A DNA stretch of 64,000 nucleotides from NCBI RefSeq assembly GCF_003049685.1, contig NZ_PYSY02000001.1:1054001-1118000 (forward strand), given 5' to 3'. Below, piece after piece: positions 55,390-64,000 of this stretch (the first letter of the stretch is position 1; each line of letters opens with the position of its first letter). The translations under genes and the position numbers were made by a program. A model generated the notes under the pieces. The model worked only from the letters and a program-made list of their open reading frames with translations. It made no database searches and was not told the origin of the DNA. Origin of the DNA: Brucella pituitosa. GTDB taxonomy: Bacteria > Pseudomonadota > Alphaproteobacteria > Rhizobiales > Rhizobiaceae.

Positions 55390-56181
55390 ATGCGTATTCG
55401 CAGTTTTTCATATCCCCTTATCGCTGCGGCACTTGGCTTGGCCATTGTCTGCAACAGCGCTTCGGCTTTTGATCTGAACGATGACTCCGAGAAATCACGG
55501 AGCCCGTTCGAGCTCTTCAAGTTTGGTTTCTCTGCCTATAAGAGCGGCCACAAGGATGAAGCCATCAAGGCGCTGCGTTATGCGGCGGAACGTGGTCATC
55601 AGGGTGCCAAGTGGAAGCTCGCTCGCATGTATGCCGATGGCGACGGTGTGGCAGAGGACGATTACGAAGCTTACCAGATTTTCGAAAAGATTGTCCGTGA
55701 CGGTGCGGAGCCGGGTTCTGAAAACGAGCCTTATGTCGCTGATGCGCTGGTCGCGCTCGCGGGTTACGTAAAGCGCGGTATTCCCGGTTCTCCGGTTAAT
55801 TCTGATCCAAAATTCGCACGTAACCTTTATGTGCAGGCTGCATCCAACTTTGGCGATCCGGCTGCTCAGTATGAGCTTGGCAAGATGCTGCTGGACGGCG
55901 AGGGTGGTGAACGCAATTCAATGCAAGCCGCCCGTTGGTTCCAGCTTGCAGCCAAGAAGGGGAATGCAAGCGCTCAGGCCATGCTTGGCAATATGCTGTT
56001 TCAGGCTGGAAAGACTGTTCGGGGCCTTGCCATGCTCACAGCAGCATTCGAACGTTGCCCGACGGAGGATTGCACCTGGATCCGCGATATGCAGGAACAG
56101 GCTTTCTCAATCGCCGGTGAAGCTGACCGCCGCAATGCCATAGCGCTCTCAAGCAACTACGTTGCCAAAGGCGACTTCTAA
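55390..56181 (+). CDS. exoR: ExoR-type periplasmic Sel1-repeat regulator
   Basis: The 263-residue protein has a signal peptide (to about 27, NSASA cleavage) and Sel1-like repeats. From memory it resembles rhizobial ExoR, particularly FELFKFGFSAYKSGHKDEAI, LARMYADGDGVAEDDYEA, VALAGYVKRGIP and ARNLYVQAAS. ExoR binds the periplasmic domain of the ExoS kinase and keeps the ExoS/ChvI two-component system (BvrS/BvrR in Brucella) off until proteolysed at low pH. The ATG at 55390 is used. The GTG immediately before is possible. xthA follows convergently. Confidence 0.88.
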   Translation: MRIRSFSYPLIAAALGLAIVCNSASAFDLNDDSEKSRSPFELFKFGFSAYKSGHKDEAIKALRYAAERGHQGAKWKLARMYADGDGVAEDDYEAYQIFEKIVRDGAEPGSENEPYVADALVALAGYVKRGIPGSPVNSDPKFARNLYVQAASNFGDPAAQYELGKMLLDGEGGERNSMQAARWFQLAAKKGNASAQAMLGNMLFQAGKTVRGLAMLTAAFERCPTEDCTWIRDMQEQAFSIAGEADRRNAIALSSNYVAKGDF

Positions 56182-56227
56182 AGCTGATCGATAAGCTTTG
56201 CCTTCTGTACGGCCCTCAATCGTGAGA

Positions 56228-57010
56228 TCATACGGACAATGTTACCGTCACAGGCACATGATCTGACGGCTTTTCCCACGCTCTGACGTGTTTTTCGATA
56301 TCTGTCGAAACGAAATGATTTGCCGCTTCCGGCGACAACATCAGATGATCGATGCGAATGCCATTGTTCTTCTGCCAGGCTCCGGCCTGATAATCCCAGA
56401 ATGTATAGACGCCGTCTTCATCGGTCGCTGCACGAACGGCTTCGGTGAAGCCCAGATTTTCAAGTCGGCGGAATGCCTGACGTGATTGCGGCTGAAACAG
56501 TGCATCACCGAGCCATTGCTGCGGGTTTTTCGCGTCGTTAGGCTCCGGGATGACGTTATAGTCGCCAGCAAGAACGAGCGGCTCTTCCAGTTCAAGTCGG
56601 CTTTTCGCCCAGGTCTCCAGCCTCTGCATCCAGGACAGCTTGTAGGGGAATTTCTCTGTATCGACCGGGTTGCCGTTGGGCAAATACAGCGACACGACAC
56701 GGAGAACACCCTTATCCGTCGAGAAAACGGCCTCAATGAAGCGTGCTTGTTCATCGCTGTCATCGCCGGGAAGCCCGCGATTGACCTCATCAGGCGACTT
56801 TTTGGAAAGAATAGCGACGCCGTTGAAGCCCTTCTGGCCATGCGTCTCGACATGATAGCCGAGCGCTTCAATTTCCAGTCGCGGGAACAGATCGTCCACG
56901 GACTTGATTTCCTGAAGGCAGGCGATGTCAGGCGACGATTCCTTCAGCCAATGCTGGAGGTTTTCGATACGCGCCTTGACGCCATTAATGTTCCATGTCG
57001 CGATTTTCAT
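56228..57010 (-). CDS. xthA: exodeoxyribonuclease III
   Basis: This AP endonuclease and 3'-5' exonuclease acts in base excision repair. The ATG at 57010 (MKIATWNINGVKARIENLQHW) gives 260 residues, usual for XthA; the frame runs 19 codons further with no family match. Metal and catalytic residues are in CLQEIKS (Glu), LAGDYNVIPEPND, and SDHVPV (His). It is convergent with exoR. Confidence 0.96.
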   Translation of the reverse strand: MKIATWNINGVKARIENLQHWLKESSPDIACLQEIKSVDDLFPRLEIEALGYHVETHGQKGFNGVAILSKKSPDEVNRGLPGDDSDEQARFIEAVFSTDKGVLRVVSLYLPNGNPVDTEKFPYKLSWMQRLETWAKSRLELEEPLVLAGDYNVIPEPNDAKNPQQWLGDALFQPQSRQAFRRLENLGFTEAVRAATDEDGVYTFWDYQAGAWQKNNGIRIDHLMLSPEAANHFVSTDIEKHVRAWEKPSDHVPVTVTLSV

Positions 57011-57164
57011 GATGAAATGATTAGGCGGAAGACGAGGCGAGGGCAAGCGCTGCCCTCTCTCCATCACAGAATTTCGACTCGGTCTGATTATTATTCAAAT
57101 GCCATTTGTATTGCCGCTTTTGCATTCCTATCTCCCAACTACAGTAGCCAAACAGGAGATTTGA

Positions 57165-57872
57165 ATGTTCGACGCCAAAAAGCTTCTCGACCAGTTTCTG
57201 GGATCACAAATTCCGGGCATGTCCGGAAGCGTTCGCGACAAGGCGGGGCAGGCCACTGATCTGGCCAAGAAAAACCCATTGGCTACTGGCGCAATTGCCG
57301 CAGCAATTCTTGGCACAAAGACCGGACGTAAGCTCGCTGGTAATGTAGCCACAGCAGGCGGTATCGCGGCAATCGCAGGTCTCGGATATCTGGCTTATAA
57401 GAACTACAAATCCGGCCAGTCACCGCAAACAGCCGAACAGCCAGTCGCAAAAGAGCCGGAATTGCTTCCGCCGCCTCCGGCAGATTCTCCATTCCATCCG
57501 CAGTCACCAGCCATGAGCAACAGTTTTGCATTGACGCTTGTGCAGGCAATGATTGCTGCCGCAAAGGCTGATGGCCACATTGATGATGCGGAACGCGCAC
57601 GCATCATGGAAAAGGTGCAGATTTCAGGCCTTGATGATGAAGCGGAAGCCTTCTTTGCGAAGGAACTCGCTGATCCGATTGATATCGATGCGTTGGTAGC
57701 CGCTGCTCAGACTGAAGAACAGAAGGTTGAGCTTTACACCGCTTCGCGTCTGACCATCGATCCTGACAGCCGTGCAGAGCGTGGATATCTCGATATGCTG
57801 GCTGGTCGTCTTGGTTTACCGGATGCGCTGGTCGACCATATCGATGCGACGGTTTCATCGGTTAAAGCCTGA
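57165..57872 (+). CDS. DUF533/TerB-like protein
   Basis: The 235-residue protein has a Gly/Ala-rich hydrophobic segment (about 45-85: ATGAIAAAILGTKTGRKLAG then AGLGYLAYKNY) and a C-terminal helical domain resembling the TerB/DUF533 group (FALTLVQAMIAAAKADGHID, DDAERARIM). A Pro/Ala linker joins them. The DGHID acidic motif is a TerB-like metal-binding feature. Function unknown; membrane association is likely. A terminator follows. Confidence 0.85.
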   Translation: MFDAKKLLDQFLGSQIPGMSGSVRDKAGQATDLAKKNPLATGAIAAAILGTKTGRKLAGNVATAGGIAAIAGLGYLAYKNYKSGQSPQTAEQPVAKEPELLPPPPADSPFHPQSPAMSNSFALTLVQAMIAAAKADGHIDDAERARIMEKVQISGLDDEAEAFFAKELADPIDIDALVAAAQTEEQKVELYTASRLTIDPDSRAERGYLDMLAGRLGLPDALVDHIDATVSSVKA

Positions 57873-57879
57873 TAAAACA

Positions 57880-57912
57880 AAACCGGCTGCGTAATGCAGC
57901 CGGTTTCTTTTT
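57880..57912. terminator. bidirectional terminator
   Basis: AAACCGGCTGC-GTAAT-GCAGCCGGTTT followed by CTTTTT, between convergent genes. Confidence 0.92.
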
Positions 57913-57928
57913 CGAATGCTGGAATTAA

Positions 57929-58255
57929 TCAGATCGCGAAACTTGTACCGCAGCCACAGGATGCCGTGGCGTTCGGATTGCGGATCTGAAACGATTGTCC
58001 CATCAGGTCATCGACAAAATCAATCTGGGAACCATCCATGTAAGGAACGGAGATTGAGTCGATCAGCACCTTGGCGCCATGCTTTTCGATGACGATGTCA
58101 TCATCGGATTGGTCATCAACCAGATCATATTTGTAAGAAAAGCCAGAGCAGCCGCCGCCCTCGACAGAAACGCGAAGTGCTGTTTTGCCCGGTTCGGAAC
58201 TGATAATTTTTGCAATCCGCTTGGCTGCGGATTCAGAAACGGTAATGTCTGTCAT
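57929..58255 (-). CDS. erpA: iron-sulfur cluster insertion protein ErpA/IscA
   Basis: A-type carrier delivering Fe-S clusters to apoproteins. The 108-residue protein has the three cluster Cys at 36 (GGGCSGFSY), 100 and 102 (CGCG). The N-terminus MTDITVSESAAKRIAKII and length are standard. It diverges from dgt, a gene order common in alphaproteobacteria. Confidence 0.95.
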   Translation of the reverse strand: MTDITVSESAAKRIAKIISSEPGKTALRVSVEGGGCSGFSYKYDLVDDQSDDDIVIEKHGAKVLIDSISVPYMDGSQIDFVDDLMGQSFQIRNPNATASCGCGTSFAI

Positions 58256-58431
58256 CTGCCTTGTTCCGCTTGCAATTGCGTGTGCCGGATTGAACCAATT
58301 GGGAATTGTCCAGAATTTCCAGAAAACGCGTACTTGCCTTCATGTTTAACTGATAGCTATGAACGCAACGTGTGGAAGTCAATGTCCACCTGAGTTTGAC
58401 GTAATCATATTACAGTGAGGAATGCATCGCA

Positions 58432-59658
58432 ATGTCCCCGGAAGGAATTGGATCGCTGGAAGGAATTGGCTTCGGTTATCGCGAACGCGCGCCCTATGCC
58501 TGCAATCCTGCCTTGACCCGTGGGCGGCTGGTTCCTGAGCCTGAAAGTGCAACGCGAACGCCTTTCCAGCGCGATCGAGACCGAATCATTCACTCGACTG
58601 CGTTTCGTCGCCTCAAACATAAGACGCAGGTTTTCATTGCCCATGAGGGCGATCACTATCGAACCCGTCTGACGCATACCATCGAGGTGGCGCAGATTGC
58701 CCGCGCCTTGGCGCGCGCTTTACGACTGGATGAAGACCTGGCGGAAGCTGTAGCACTTGTGCATGATTTCGGGCATACGCCGTTCGGTCATACCGGCGAA
58801 GACGCGCTCAATGAACGCATGAAGCCCTATGGCGGCTTTGATCACAACGCCCAGTCCCTTCGCATTGTGACGAAGCTTGAGCACCGCTATGCGGATTTCG
58901 ACGGACTAAACCTCTCGTGGGAAACCCTTGAGGGGCTGGTAAAGCACAATGGTCCACTGGTCGGCCCCTTTGCTACGCATTCAGATGAGCCGGTTCCACA
59001 GCCTATCCTGGATTTTAATGAGCGTTATGATCTCGAATTGTCGCGCTTTGCGAGTCTTGAAGCGCAATGCGCAGCCATTGCAGATGATATTGCTTACAAT
59101 GCTCATGATATCGACGACGGCCTCCGCTCTGGTCTGCTTAAACTAGAGGGACTCGATGAGGTGCCGCTCACAAAGCGCCTGCTGGATATCGTTAGAATGC
59201 GCTATCCGGCGCTTGATCCTGTGCGTACGGGCCATGAACTGGTCCGTCGGCAAATCACCATCATGGTCGAAGATGTGATTGCTGAATCGCAACGCCGTAT
59301 CACTGCTGCCAATCCTCAAAATTTGGAGGATGTGCACGCGCAACCACGCGCACTTGTGGGTTTCTCTGATGCAATGAGGGACGAAGAGAAAGCTCTGAAG
59401 CGCTTTTTGTTCAAAAACCTCTATTTCCACGAGAGTGTCGTTGTTCGCAGACATGGGGCCGACAAAATCGTGCAGGACCTGTTCGATATTTGTTTTGATG
59501 ATCCCGCTATCATGCCTGCAGAGTGGCAAACGGGCTGTGAAACACTTGATGAGGCGGGTCGTGCTCGCCGTGTTGCAGACTATCTGGCCGGTATGACTGA
59601 CAATTATGCAATGCGGGAACACCGACGATTGTTTGACCATACACCCGATTTAGCTTAA
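58432..59658 (+). CDS. dgt: deoxyguanosinetriphosphate triphosphohydrolase-like protein
   Basis: It hydrolyses dNTPs to the nucleoside and tripolyphosphate. The 408-residue HD-domain protein has [31 protein letters not shown] and the HD motif [17 protein letters not shown] near residue 115, and Asp in [14 protein letters not shown]. Start chosen because GAGGA lies nine bases before. Length and sequence match the short dGTPase-like family. argS follows 118 bases later on the same strand. Confidence 0.95.
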   Translation: MSPEGIGSLEGIGFGYRERAPYACNPALTRGRLVPEPESATRTPFQRDRDRIIHSTAFRRLKHKTQVFIAHEGDHYRTRLTHTIEVAQIARALARALRLDEDLAEAVALVHDFGHTPFGHTGEDALNERMKPYGGFDHNAQSLRIVTKLEHRYADFDGLNLSWETLEGLVKHNGPLVGPFATHSDEPVPQPILDFNERYDLELSRFASLEAQCAAIADDIAYNAHDIDDGLRSGLLKLEGLDEVPLTKRLLDIVRMRYPALDPVRTGHELVRRQITIMVEDVIAESQRRITAANPQNLEDVHAQPRALVGFSDAMRDEEKALKRFLFKNLYFHESVVVRRHGADKIVQDLFDICFDDPAIMPAEWQTGCETLDEAGRARRVADYLAGMTDNYAMREHRRLFDHTPDLA

Positions 59659-59776
59659 TCGGGTCGGGACGAAGCGGGTCCTGGAGCTTAAATGCGTCGG
59701 GATGTTTGCTATTTTTATGATGAGCCGACGCCGGAAATCGCAACCATAACCGGACGGAAGCCTGACAGGACGAACC

Positions 59777-61534
59777 ATGAATATCTTTGCAGATTTCGAC
59801 GCGCGTATTAAAAAAACGTTGCAAGATATTGATCTGAAAGCGAAAGATGGCGGCGATCTGGATTTGTCGCGTATCAGCGTGGAGCCACCGCGTGACGCCT
59901 CGCACGGTGATATTGCCACCAATGCTGCCATGGTGCTTTCCAAAGCTGTGGGCCAGAATCCACGTGAACTTGCCACCGCCATTGCCGATGCACTGAAGTC
60001 CGATAAAGATGTCGCCACGGTCGACGTTGCAGGTCCAGGCTTTATCAATCTGCGCCTGAAAGACACCTATTGGCAGCGCGAGCTGGCCGCTATGCTCAAT
60101 GAAGGCACCGATTTCGGACGCTCGAAGCTTGGCACCGGCACCAAAGTCAATGTCGAATATGTTTCGGCCAACCCGACAGGCCCGATGCATGTTGGCCATT
60201 GCCGTGGCGCTGTCGTTGGCGACGTGCTGGCAAATCTGTTGAAGTTTGCAGGCTTCGACGTCGTTAAAGAATATTATATCAACGACGCTGGCGCGCAGAT
60301 CGATGTGCTGGCACGTTCGGTTATTCTGCGTTACCGCGAAGCGCTTGGTGAAGAGATCGGCGAGATTCCGGCTGGTCTTTATCCGGGCGATTATCTCGTT
60401 CCTGTCGGCGAGGCGCTCGCCAAAGAATTTGGTAACAAGCTTCTCGAAATGCCGGAAGATGAAGCTTTTGCAATCGTCAAGGAACGCACGATCGACGCCA
60501 TGATGGCGATGATCCGCGCCGATCTTGACGCACTGAATGTGCATCACGACGTCTTCTATTCCGAGCGTAAGCTTCATGCTGATCATGCGCGCGTTATTCG
60601 CGCTGCGATCAATGATCTGACGCTCAAGGGCCATGTCTACAAGGGCAAGCTGCCGCCGCCGAAGGGGCAGCTGCCGGAAGAATGGGAAGATCGTGAGCAG
60701 ACCCTGTTCCGTTCGACCGAAGTGGGCGACGATATTGACCGTCCGCTGATGAAGTCTGACGGCACATTCACCTATTTTGCTGCTGACGTCGCTTACTTCA
60801 AAGACAAGTATGATCGCGGCTTCAATGAGATGATCTATGTGCTGGGCGCTGATCACGGCGGCTACGTCAAGCGTCTCGAAGCTGTTGCACGCGCTGTTTC
60901 TGACGGTAAGGCCAAGCTCACCGTTCTGCTTTGCCAGCTCGTAAAGCTGTTCCGCGATGGCGAACCCGTGCGCATGTCCAAGCGTTCGGGCGAATTCATC
61001 ACGTTGCGTGAAGTGGTGGATGAAGTTGGCCGCGATCCGGTTCGTTTCATGATGCTTTATCGGAAGAACGATGCGCCGCTCGACTTCGATTTTGCGAAAG
61101 TGACTGAGCAGTCCAAGGACAATCCGATCTTCTACGTGCAATATGCTTCGGCACGTTGTCATTCGGTATTCCGTCAGGCGGTCGACCAGCTTGGGCTGAG
61201 CGATCTTGATCGCGTATCGATGGCCGGACACTTTGACAAGCTGACCGATGAGAGTGAAATTGCACTCGTTCGCAAGCTCGCAGAATACCCGCGTCTGATC
61301 GAAGCTGCGGCGACGCATCAGGAGCCACATCGCCTCGCTTTTTACCTCTATGACCTCGCCAGCGCGTTCCATTCTCAGTGGAATAAGGGCACCGAGAACA
61401 CGGACTTACGTTTTATTAAGGTTAACGATCCAGAATTGTCTCTAGCAAGGCTAGGGCTAGTACAGGTCGTTTCCGATGTGCTGACGTCCGGTTTGACAAT
61501 AATCGGTGCGGATGCTCCAACGGAAATGCGCTAG
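59777..61534 (+). CDS. argS: arginyl-tRNA synthetase
   Basis: It charges tRNA-Arg. The 585-residue class I enzyme has the HIGH-type motif in [18 protein letters not shown] near residue 128, the KMSKS-like [17 protein letters not shown] near residue 400, the Arg-specific additional N-terminal domain, and the anticodon-binding DALR domain at the C-terminus. It begins 118 bases after dgt and is followed by the SPOR gene, an established order in Rhizobiales. Confidence 0.97.
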   Translation: MNIFADFDARIKKTLQDIDLKAKDGGDLDLSRISVEPPRDASHGDIATNAAMVLSKAVGQNPRELATAIADALKSDKDVATVDVAGPGFINLRLKDTYWQRELAAMLNEGTDFGRSKLGTGTKVNVEYVSANPTGPMHVGHCRGAVVGDVLANLLKFAGFDVVKEYYINDAGAQIDVLARSVILRYREALGEEIGEIPAGLYPGDYLVPVGEALAKEFGNKLLEMPEDEAFAIVKERTIDAMMAMIRADLDALNVHHDVFYSERKLHADHARVIRAAINDLTLKGHVYKGKLPPPKGQLPEEWEDREQTLFRSTEVGDDIDRPLMKSDGTFTYFAADVAYFKDKYDRGFNEMIYVLGADHGGYVKRLEAVARAVSDGKAKLTVLLCQLVKLFRDGEPVRMSKRSGEFITLREVVDEVGRDPVRFMMLYRKNDAPLDFDFAKVTEQSKDNPIFYVQYASARCHSVFRQAVDQLGLSDLDRVSMAGHFDKLTDESEIALVRKLAEYPRLIEAAATHQEPHRLAFYLYDLASAFHSQWNKGTENTDLRFIKVNDPELSLARLGLVQVVSDVLTSGLTIIGADAPTEMR

Positions 61535-61596
61535 GACGGTTTCGTCATCCGCAAGTTCAACCAAGGTGTTGTGCGGATGTCGGTAAGTCAAAAAGA

Positions 61597-61632
61597 TGGA
61601 AGATCAACGAGGGTGCAAGTCGTCGATCTTCC
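61597..61632 (+). other. hairpin after argS
   Basis: GGAAGATCAACGA pairs with TCGTCGATCTTCC (one mismatch) with a loop of about ten bases. No T-run. It lies in the 202-base argS-SPOR gap and could be a weak terminator or RNA element. Confidence 0.4.
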
Positions 61633-61736
61633 TTCAGGCGCATGAAACTTCCGTCAACTTTTGCCCACATTGCCTCGCTACAACGTAATGTATCGAGACG
61701 TCTTGCGGCGTCCAGGGTTTGAGTTAGGAACACACC

Positions 61737-64000
61737 ATGACGGACAGCAGTGCTAATCCCCGTAATTACGGCGAGCGTCCGCTGCATGAAGACGATCCGC
61801 TAATGGAACTTTCGCGGATCATGGACTTCGGCGCGTCTGCTGATAACAACGTTGCGCGAAGTGAGTATCGTCCTGAGCCGAGTTTTGATTCTGGTGATGA
61901 CGCGCTCTCTTTTGATTTAGAACGCGAACTTCTTGGCGATTTTGGTGATTTCGCAGAGCCGGAACAGCAGTCGGCTCCATTGGCGCAAACGCCATATCAG
62001 GACACACATTCCTATCAAAATGCAGAGCCTCAGCTTCAGGAAGATGATCTTGCGTCGGCACTTGAAGAAGAGTTCGATCTTCATCTGGATGGGAATGCTC
62101 CGGTTGCTCCAACCGAATCGTTTGATTTCGTGGAAACGGATCGCTCCGAACCTGTGCCGCAGTTTGACTACAATGATTATTCAGAAGCGCGTACGGCTTA
62201 CGAAGAGAGCCATGCCGAACCCGGCTATGCCGAACCTGGTTATGCTGAGCCGCTTGCTGCCAGTGTACCATCTGAGCCTTTAGAGCAGGGCTATGTGGAT
62301 TATAGTCCAGCCACTGCTTACCAGCCGTCAGAAGCTCCGTATGTCGATCCATATGCGAACGAATCAGCAGTAGGTACAACTGCAGGCGATGATTGGGAAG
62401 TTCAGTCTGCTGAGCCGTTTGATACCAGCTATGCCGCAGCACCTACCCATCAGGCGCTTTCGCTTGAAGATGAGCTTGAAAGCCTTCTGTTCAGTGACGA
62501 GCCACAGGCGACAACTGTTCCTGAAGCCATCTATGAAGATGAACCACAGCAGTTCGCAGCATATACGCCTCGTTACGAGGAGCCAGCCGCAGAAGCGCCG
62601 TCTTATGCTGAGCCTGCTCATCACGGCGACGTCGAGCTCGATTTCGATGCCTTTCAGCTTGATGACCCACAGACCTATGAGCCGGTAGAAGCGGCGGCAA
62701 ATTTTGCGCCTGAACCACATGATACGCGCGAAGTTACTTCGCAAACGCAGGCTCCGATCTATCCGCATTACACGCTGAGCAACTTTGCGGCCGGTGCTGC
62801 TACGACAGGCGTACTTGCATCTGAACCTGTTCGGGCCGAAGTCGCTGGCTATGAACCGGAGCAGGCTGAGCTGGACGACGATTTTTCGTTCGACGACGAT
62901 TTCTCGTTTGAGAATGAGCAGAACTTCGTACCTGTTGCCGCTGAGGCAACAGAAGACGATCTTTCGGGCCTTGATGAAATCTCTTTGAGTGAAGATGATT
63001 TCGGGTTTGAACCGTCAGGTGACGCTCCGTCGTCTGTCGCTGCCAATGATTCGAACTTCTTTAGCGAAGAAGACTTCTTCAATGCAGATGATCTCGATTT
63101 GGCGTCAGAAGTTGAAGACGAGCAGGTCGGTGAACCTGTTTATGCCCATGCGACCTACAATGAAGAAGAGGCGCATCCTGCAACTCCAACCTTCACCAAT
63201 TACGCGGACCCACGTTCGGCTTTCGTTGCGCCTGCACCAGAAATTGAAACGCTGAGTGTCGCTGATAGCAAGGTTGAACAGACGCATTCGCTGGATTTGC
63301 CGGAAGTCAATTACGGCGAAGAAGAAGTAAATGCCGGTCTGACCGATCTGGAAACTGAATTTGCTGAAGTGTTCAACACTATCGGTGTTGATGAAACAGC
63401 CACAAAGACGGATGCGCAGAGCGAAGCCGACAAAGCTTTTGAGGATATTTTCCGTGAAAGCGCTTCGTCCTATATGCCAAATGCTGGCGTGGCAGCAGGT
63501 GCTGCTCTTGGTCTGGGTGCGGCAACGGCTGCAGCTGCGACCGCTTATGGACGCGCAAATCCAACAGCGCAGCCTCAGGCATCACAGGCCACTGTGGCAG
63601 ATGCTGGTGGTAGCAGCGATGATTTCTATAATCATTGGGCTGCACAAGGTGCTCAGACGATAGAGAGCGGCGAATTCGGCACACGTGCTGCCATGCAGCC
63701 AGAAGACGATCTTGGCAGCGCTGCTGAGGCTTACCGCAATCGTCCGGTTCGTGGTCGTCGTGGTCTGATCCTCGCAAGTGTTGCAGGCATTGCGGTTCTC
63801 ATTGGCGGCATCGGCTACCACTTCCTCGGTGGAAGCGGATCGGGTGAACCGGTTGTGATTCGCGCTGATAATCAGCCGATCAAAATACAGCCTGAAAATC
63901 CGGGTGGAGCGACTGTCCCTAATCAGGACAAGGCGGTCTATGATCGCGTCGCCGGTACATTGCCGAACAATCCAGAGCAAAAAGCTTTGATCTCTGCCGG
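61737..64000 (+). CDS. SPOR-domain protein, 5' part (partial at window end)
   Basis: The ATG at 61737 opens a frame that stays open to the end (754 codons seen). The N-terminus (PLHEDDPLMELSRIMDFG) is followed by about 650 very acidic residues rich in Glu, Asp, Ala, Pro and Tyr, including AEPGY-type repeats near residue 165. A transmembrane helix (GLILASVAGIAVLIGGIGYH, near residue 680) leads to a periplasmic part. This matches Rhizobiales SPOR-domain proteins located after argS, whose C-terminal SPOR domain binds denuded glycan strands at the division site. The SPOR domain itself lies beyond the window. Confidence 0.9.
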   Translation, partial: MTDSSANPRNYGERPLHEDDPLMELSRIMDFGASADNNVARSEYRPEPSFDSGDDALSFDLERELLGDFGDFAEPEQQSAPLAQTPYQDTHSYQNAEPQLQEDDLASALEEEFDLHLDGNAPVAPTESFDFVETDRSEPVPQFDYNDYSEARTAYEESHAEPGYAEPGYAEPLAASVPSEPLEQGYVDYSPATAYQPSEAPYVDPYANESAVGTTAGDDWEVQSAEPFDTSYAAAPTHQALSLEDELESLLFSDEPQATTVPEAIYEDEPQQFAAYTPRYEEPAAEAPSYAEPAHHGDVELDFDAFQLDDPQTYEPVEAAANFAPEPHDTREVTSQTQAPIYPHYTLSNFAAGAATTGVLASEPVRAEVAGYEPEQAELDDDFSFDDDFSFENEQNFVPVAAEATEDDLSGLDEISLSEDDFGFEPSGDAPSSVAANDSNFFSEEDFFNADDLDLASEVEDEQVGEPVYAHATYNEEEAHPATPTFTNYADPRSAFVAPAPEIETLSVADSKVEQTHSLDLPEVNYGEEEVNAGLTDLETEFAEVFNTIGVDETATKTDAQSEADKAFEDIFRESASSYMPNAGVAAGAALGLGAATAAAATAYGRANPTAQPQASQATVADAGGSSDDFYNHWAAQGAQTIESGEFGTRAAMQPEDDLGSAAEAYRNRPVRGRRGLILASVAGIAVLIGGIGYHFLGGSGSGEPVVIRADNQPIKIQPENPGGATVPNQDKAVYDRVAGTLPNNPEQKALISA

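Noticed and set aside
59510-61372. 620-codon open frame opposite dgt/argS
   Set aside because: It runs antisense to argS, whose motifs are unmistakable. Long antisense frames arise from codon bias, and the sequence has no family features.

Overview
The window looks like part of the main chromosome of an alphaproteobacterium of the Brucella/Ochrobactrum group (Rhizobiales, Brucellaceae). The reasons are a complete very-long-chain lipid A module (acpXL to lpxXL), an ExoR-type periplasmic regulator, the F1-ATPase zeta inhibitor, an alphaproteobacterial GAAC-N7-GAAC SOS box, the erpA/dgt-argS-SPOR gene order, and many copies of a Rhizobiales-type palindromic repeat. Almost everything is core chromosome. 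I see no prophage, transposase, CRISPR array, rRNA or tRNA gene.

Layout. 1-6129: end of the nuo operon (nuoJ tail, nuoK, L, M, N) running into birA. 6344-8722: rnj (RNase J), methylmalonyl-CoA epimerase and a DUF1467 membrane protein. 8723-9524: a long gap that holds an orphan leader-like RNA on the minus strand. 9525-12849: proS, lolC, lolD. 13012-13160: a tiny membrane-protein gene behind an SOS box. 13380-16868: dnaE. 16970-20316: an NmrA-type oxidoreductase with a divergent HxlR regulator, DUF3008, a small exported protein, paired hairpin elements and an extensin-like protein. 20701-23121: rpsD, ttcA and an inositol-monophosphatase-family gene. 23160-33613: a Bcr/CflA exporter, grxD and bolA, purL, a MocR-type regulator divergent from a DUF1127 gene, a lipoprotein, a GST, purQ-purS-purC and the ATPase zeta subunit. 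33783-37747: an HpcH/HpaI aldolase, an RBBP9-type hydrolase, a VOC protein with a Tat-like N-terminus, and purB. 37869-43517: rpe, then lpxXL, adh2XL, fabF1XL, fabF2XL and acpXL, all on the minus strand. 43838-49871: galM, a KDG-kinase-like gene, an isolated phosphonate pair (2H phosphoesterase plus phnM), a HAD phosphatase and dusA. 49970-53489: retropepsin, DUF1289, cobS, cobT and an Lrp regulator. 53618-64000: a UDG-family protein, a nuclease, exoR, xthA, DUF533, erpA, dgt, argS and the 5' part of a SPOR-domain gene.

How it fits together. The window covers respiration (nuo, with the zeta subunit guarding ATP synthase), purine synthesis (purL, Q, S, C, B), envelope building (LolCD; the lipid A C28 acyl chain system), cobalamin assembly, DNA replication and repair (dnaE, xthA, UDG-like, dgt) and tRNA/RNA maturation (ttcA, dusA, rnj).

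The most notable observations are: (1) a 28-codon single-span membrane protein under a perfect LexA box between lolD and dnaE, which looks like an SOS-induced division inhibitor of the SidA type; (2) a ketosynthase pair in the lipid A cluster in which one partner has lost the catalytic Cys and one active-site His, like a chain-length factor; (3) an orphan RNA with two tiny ORFs and a very strong terminator; (4) repeat elements whose TAG/TAA ends serve as the stop codons of neighbouring genes; (5) a Tat-like VOC protein with a second strong internal start; (6) a 2H phosphoesterase fused by context to phnM.
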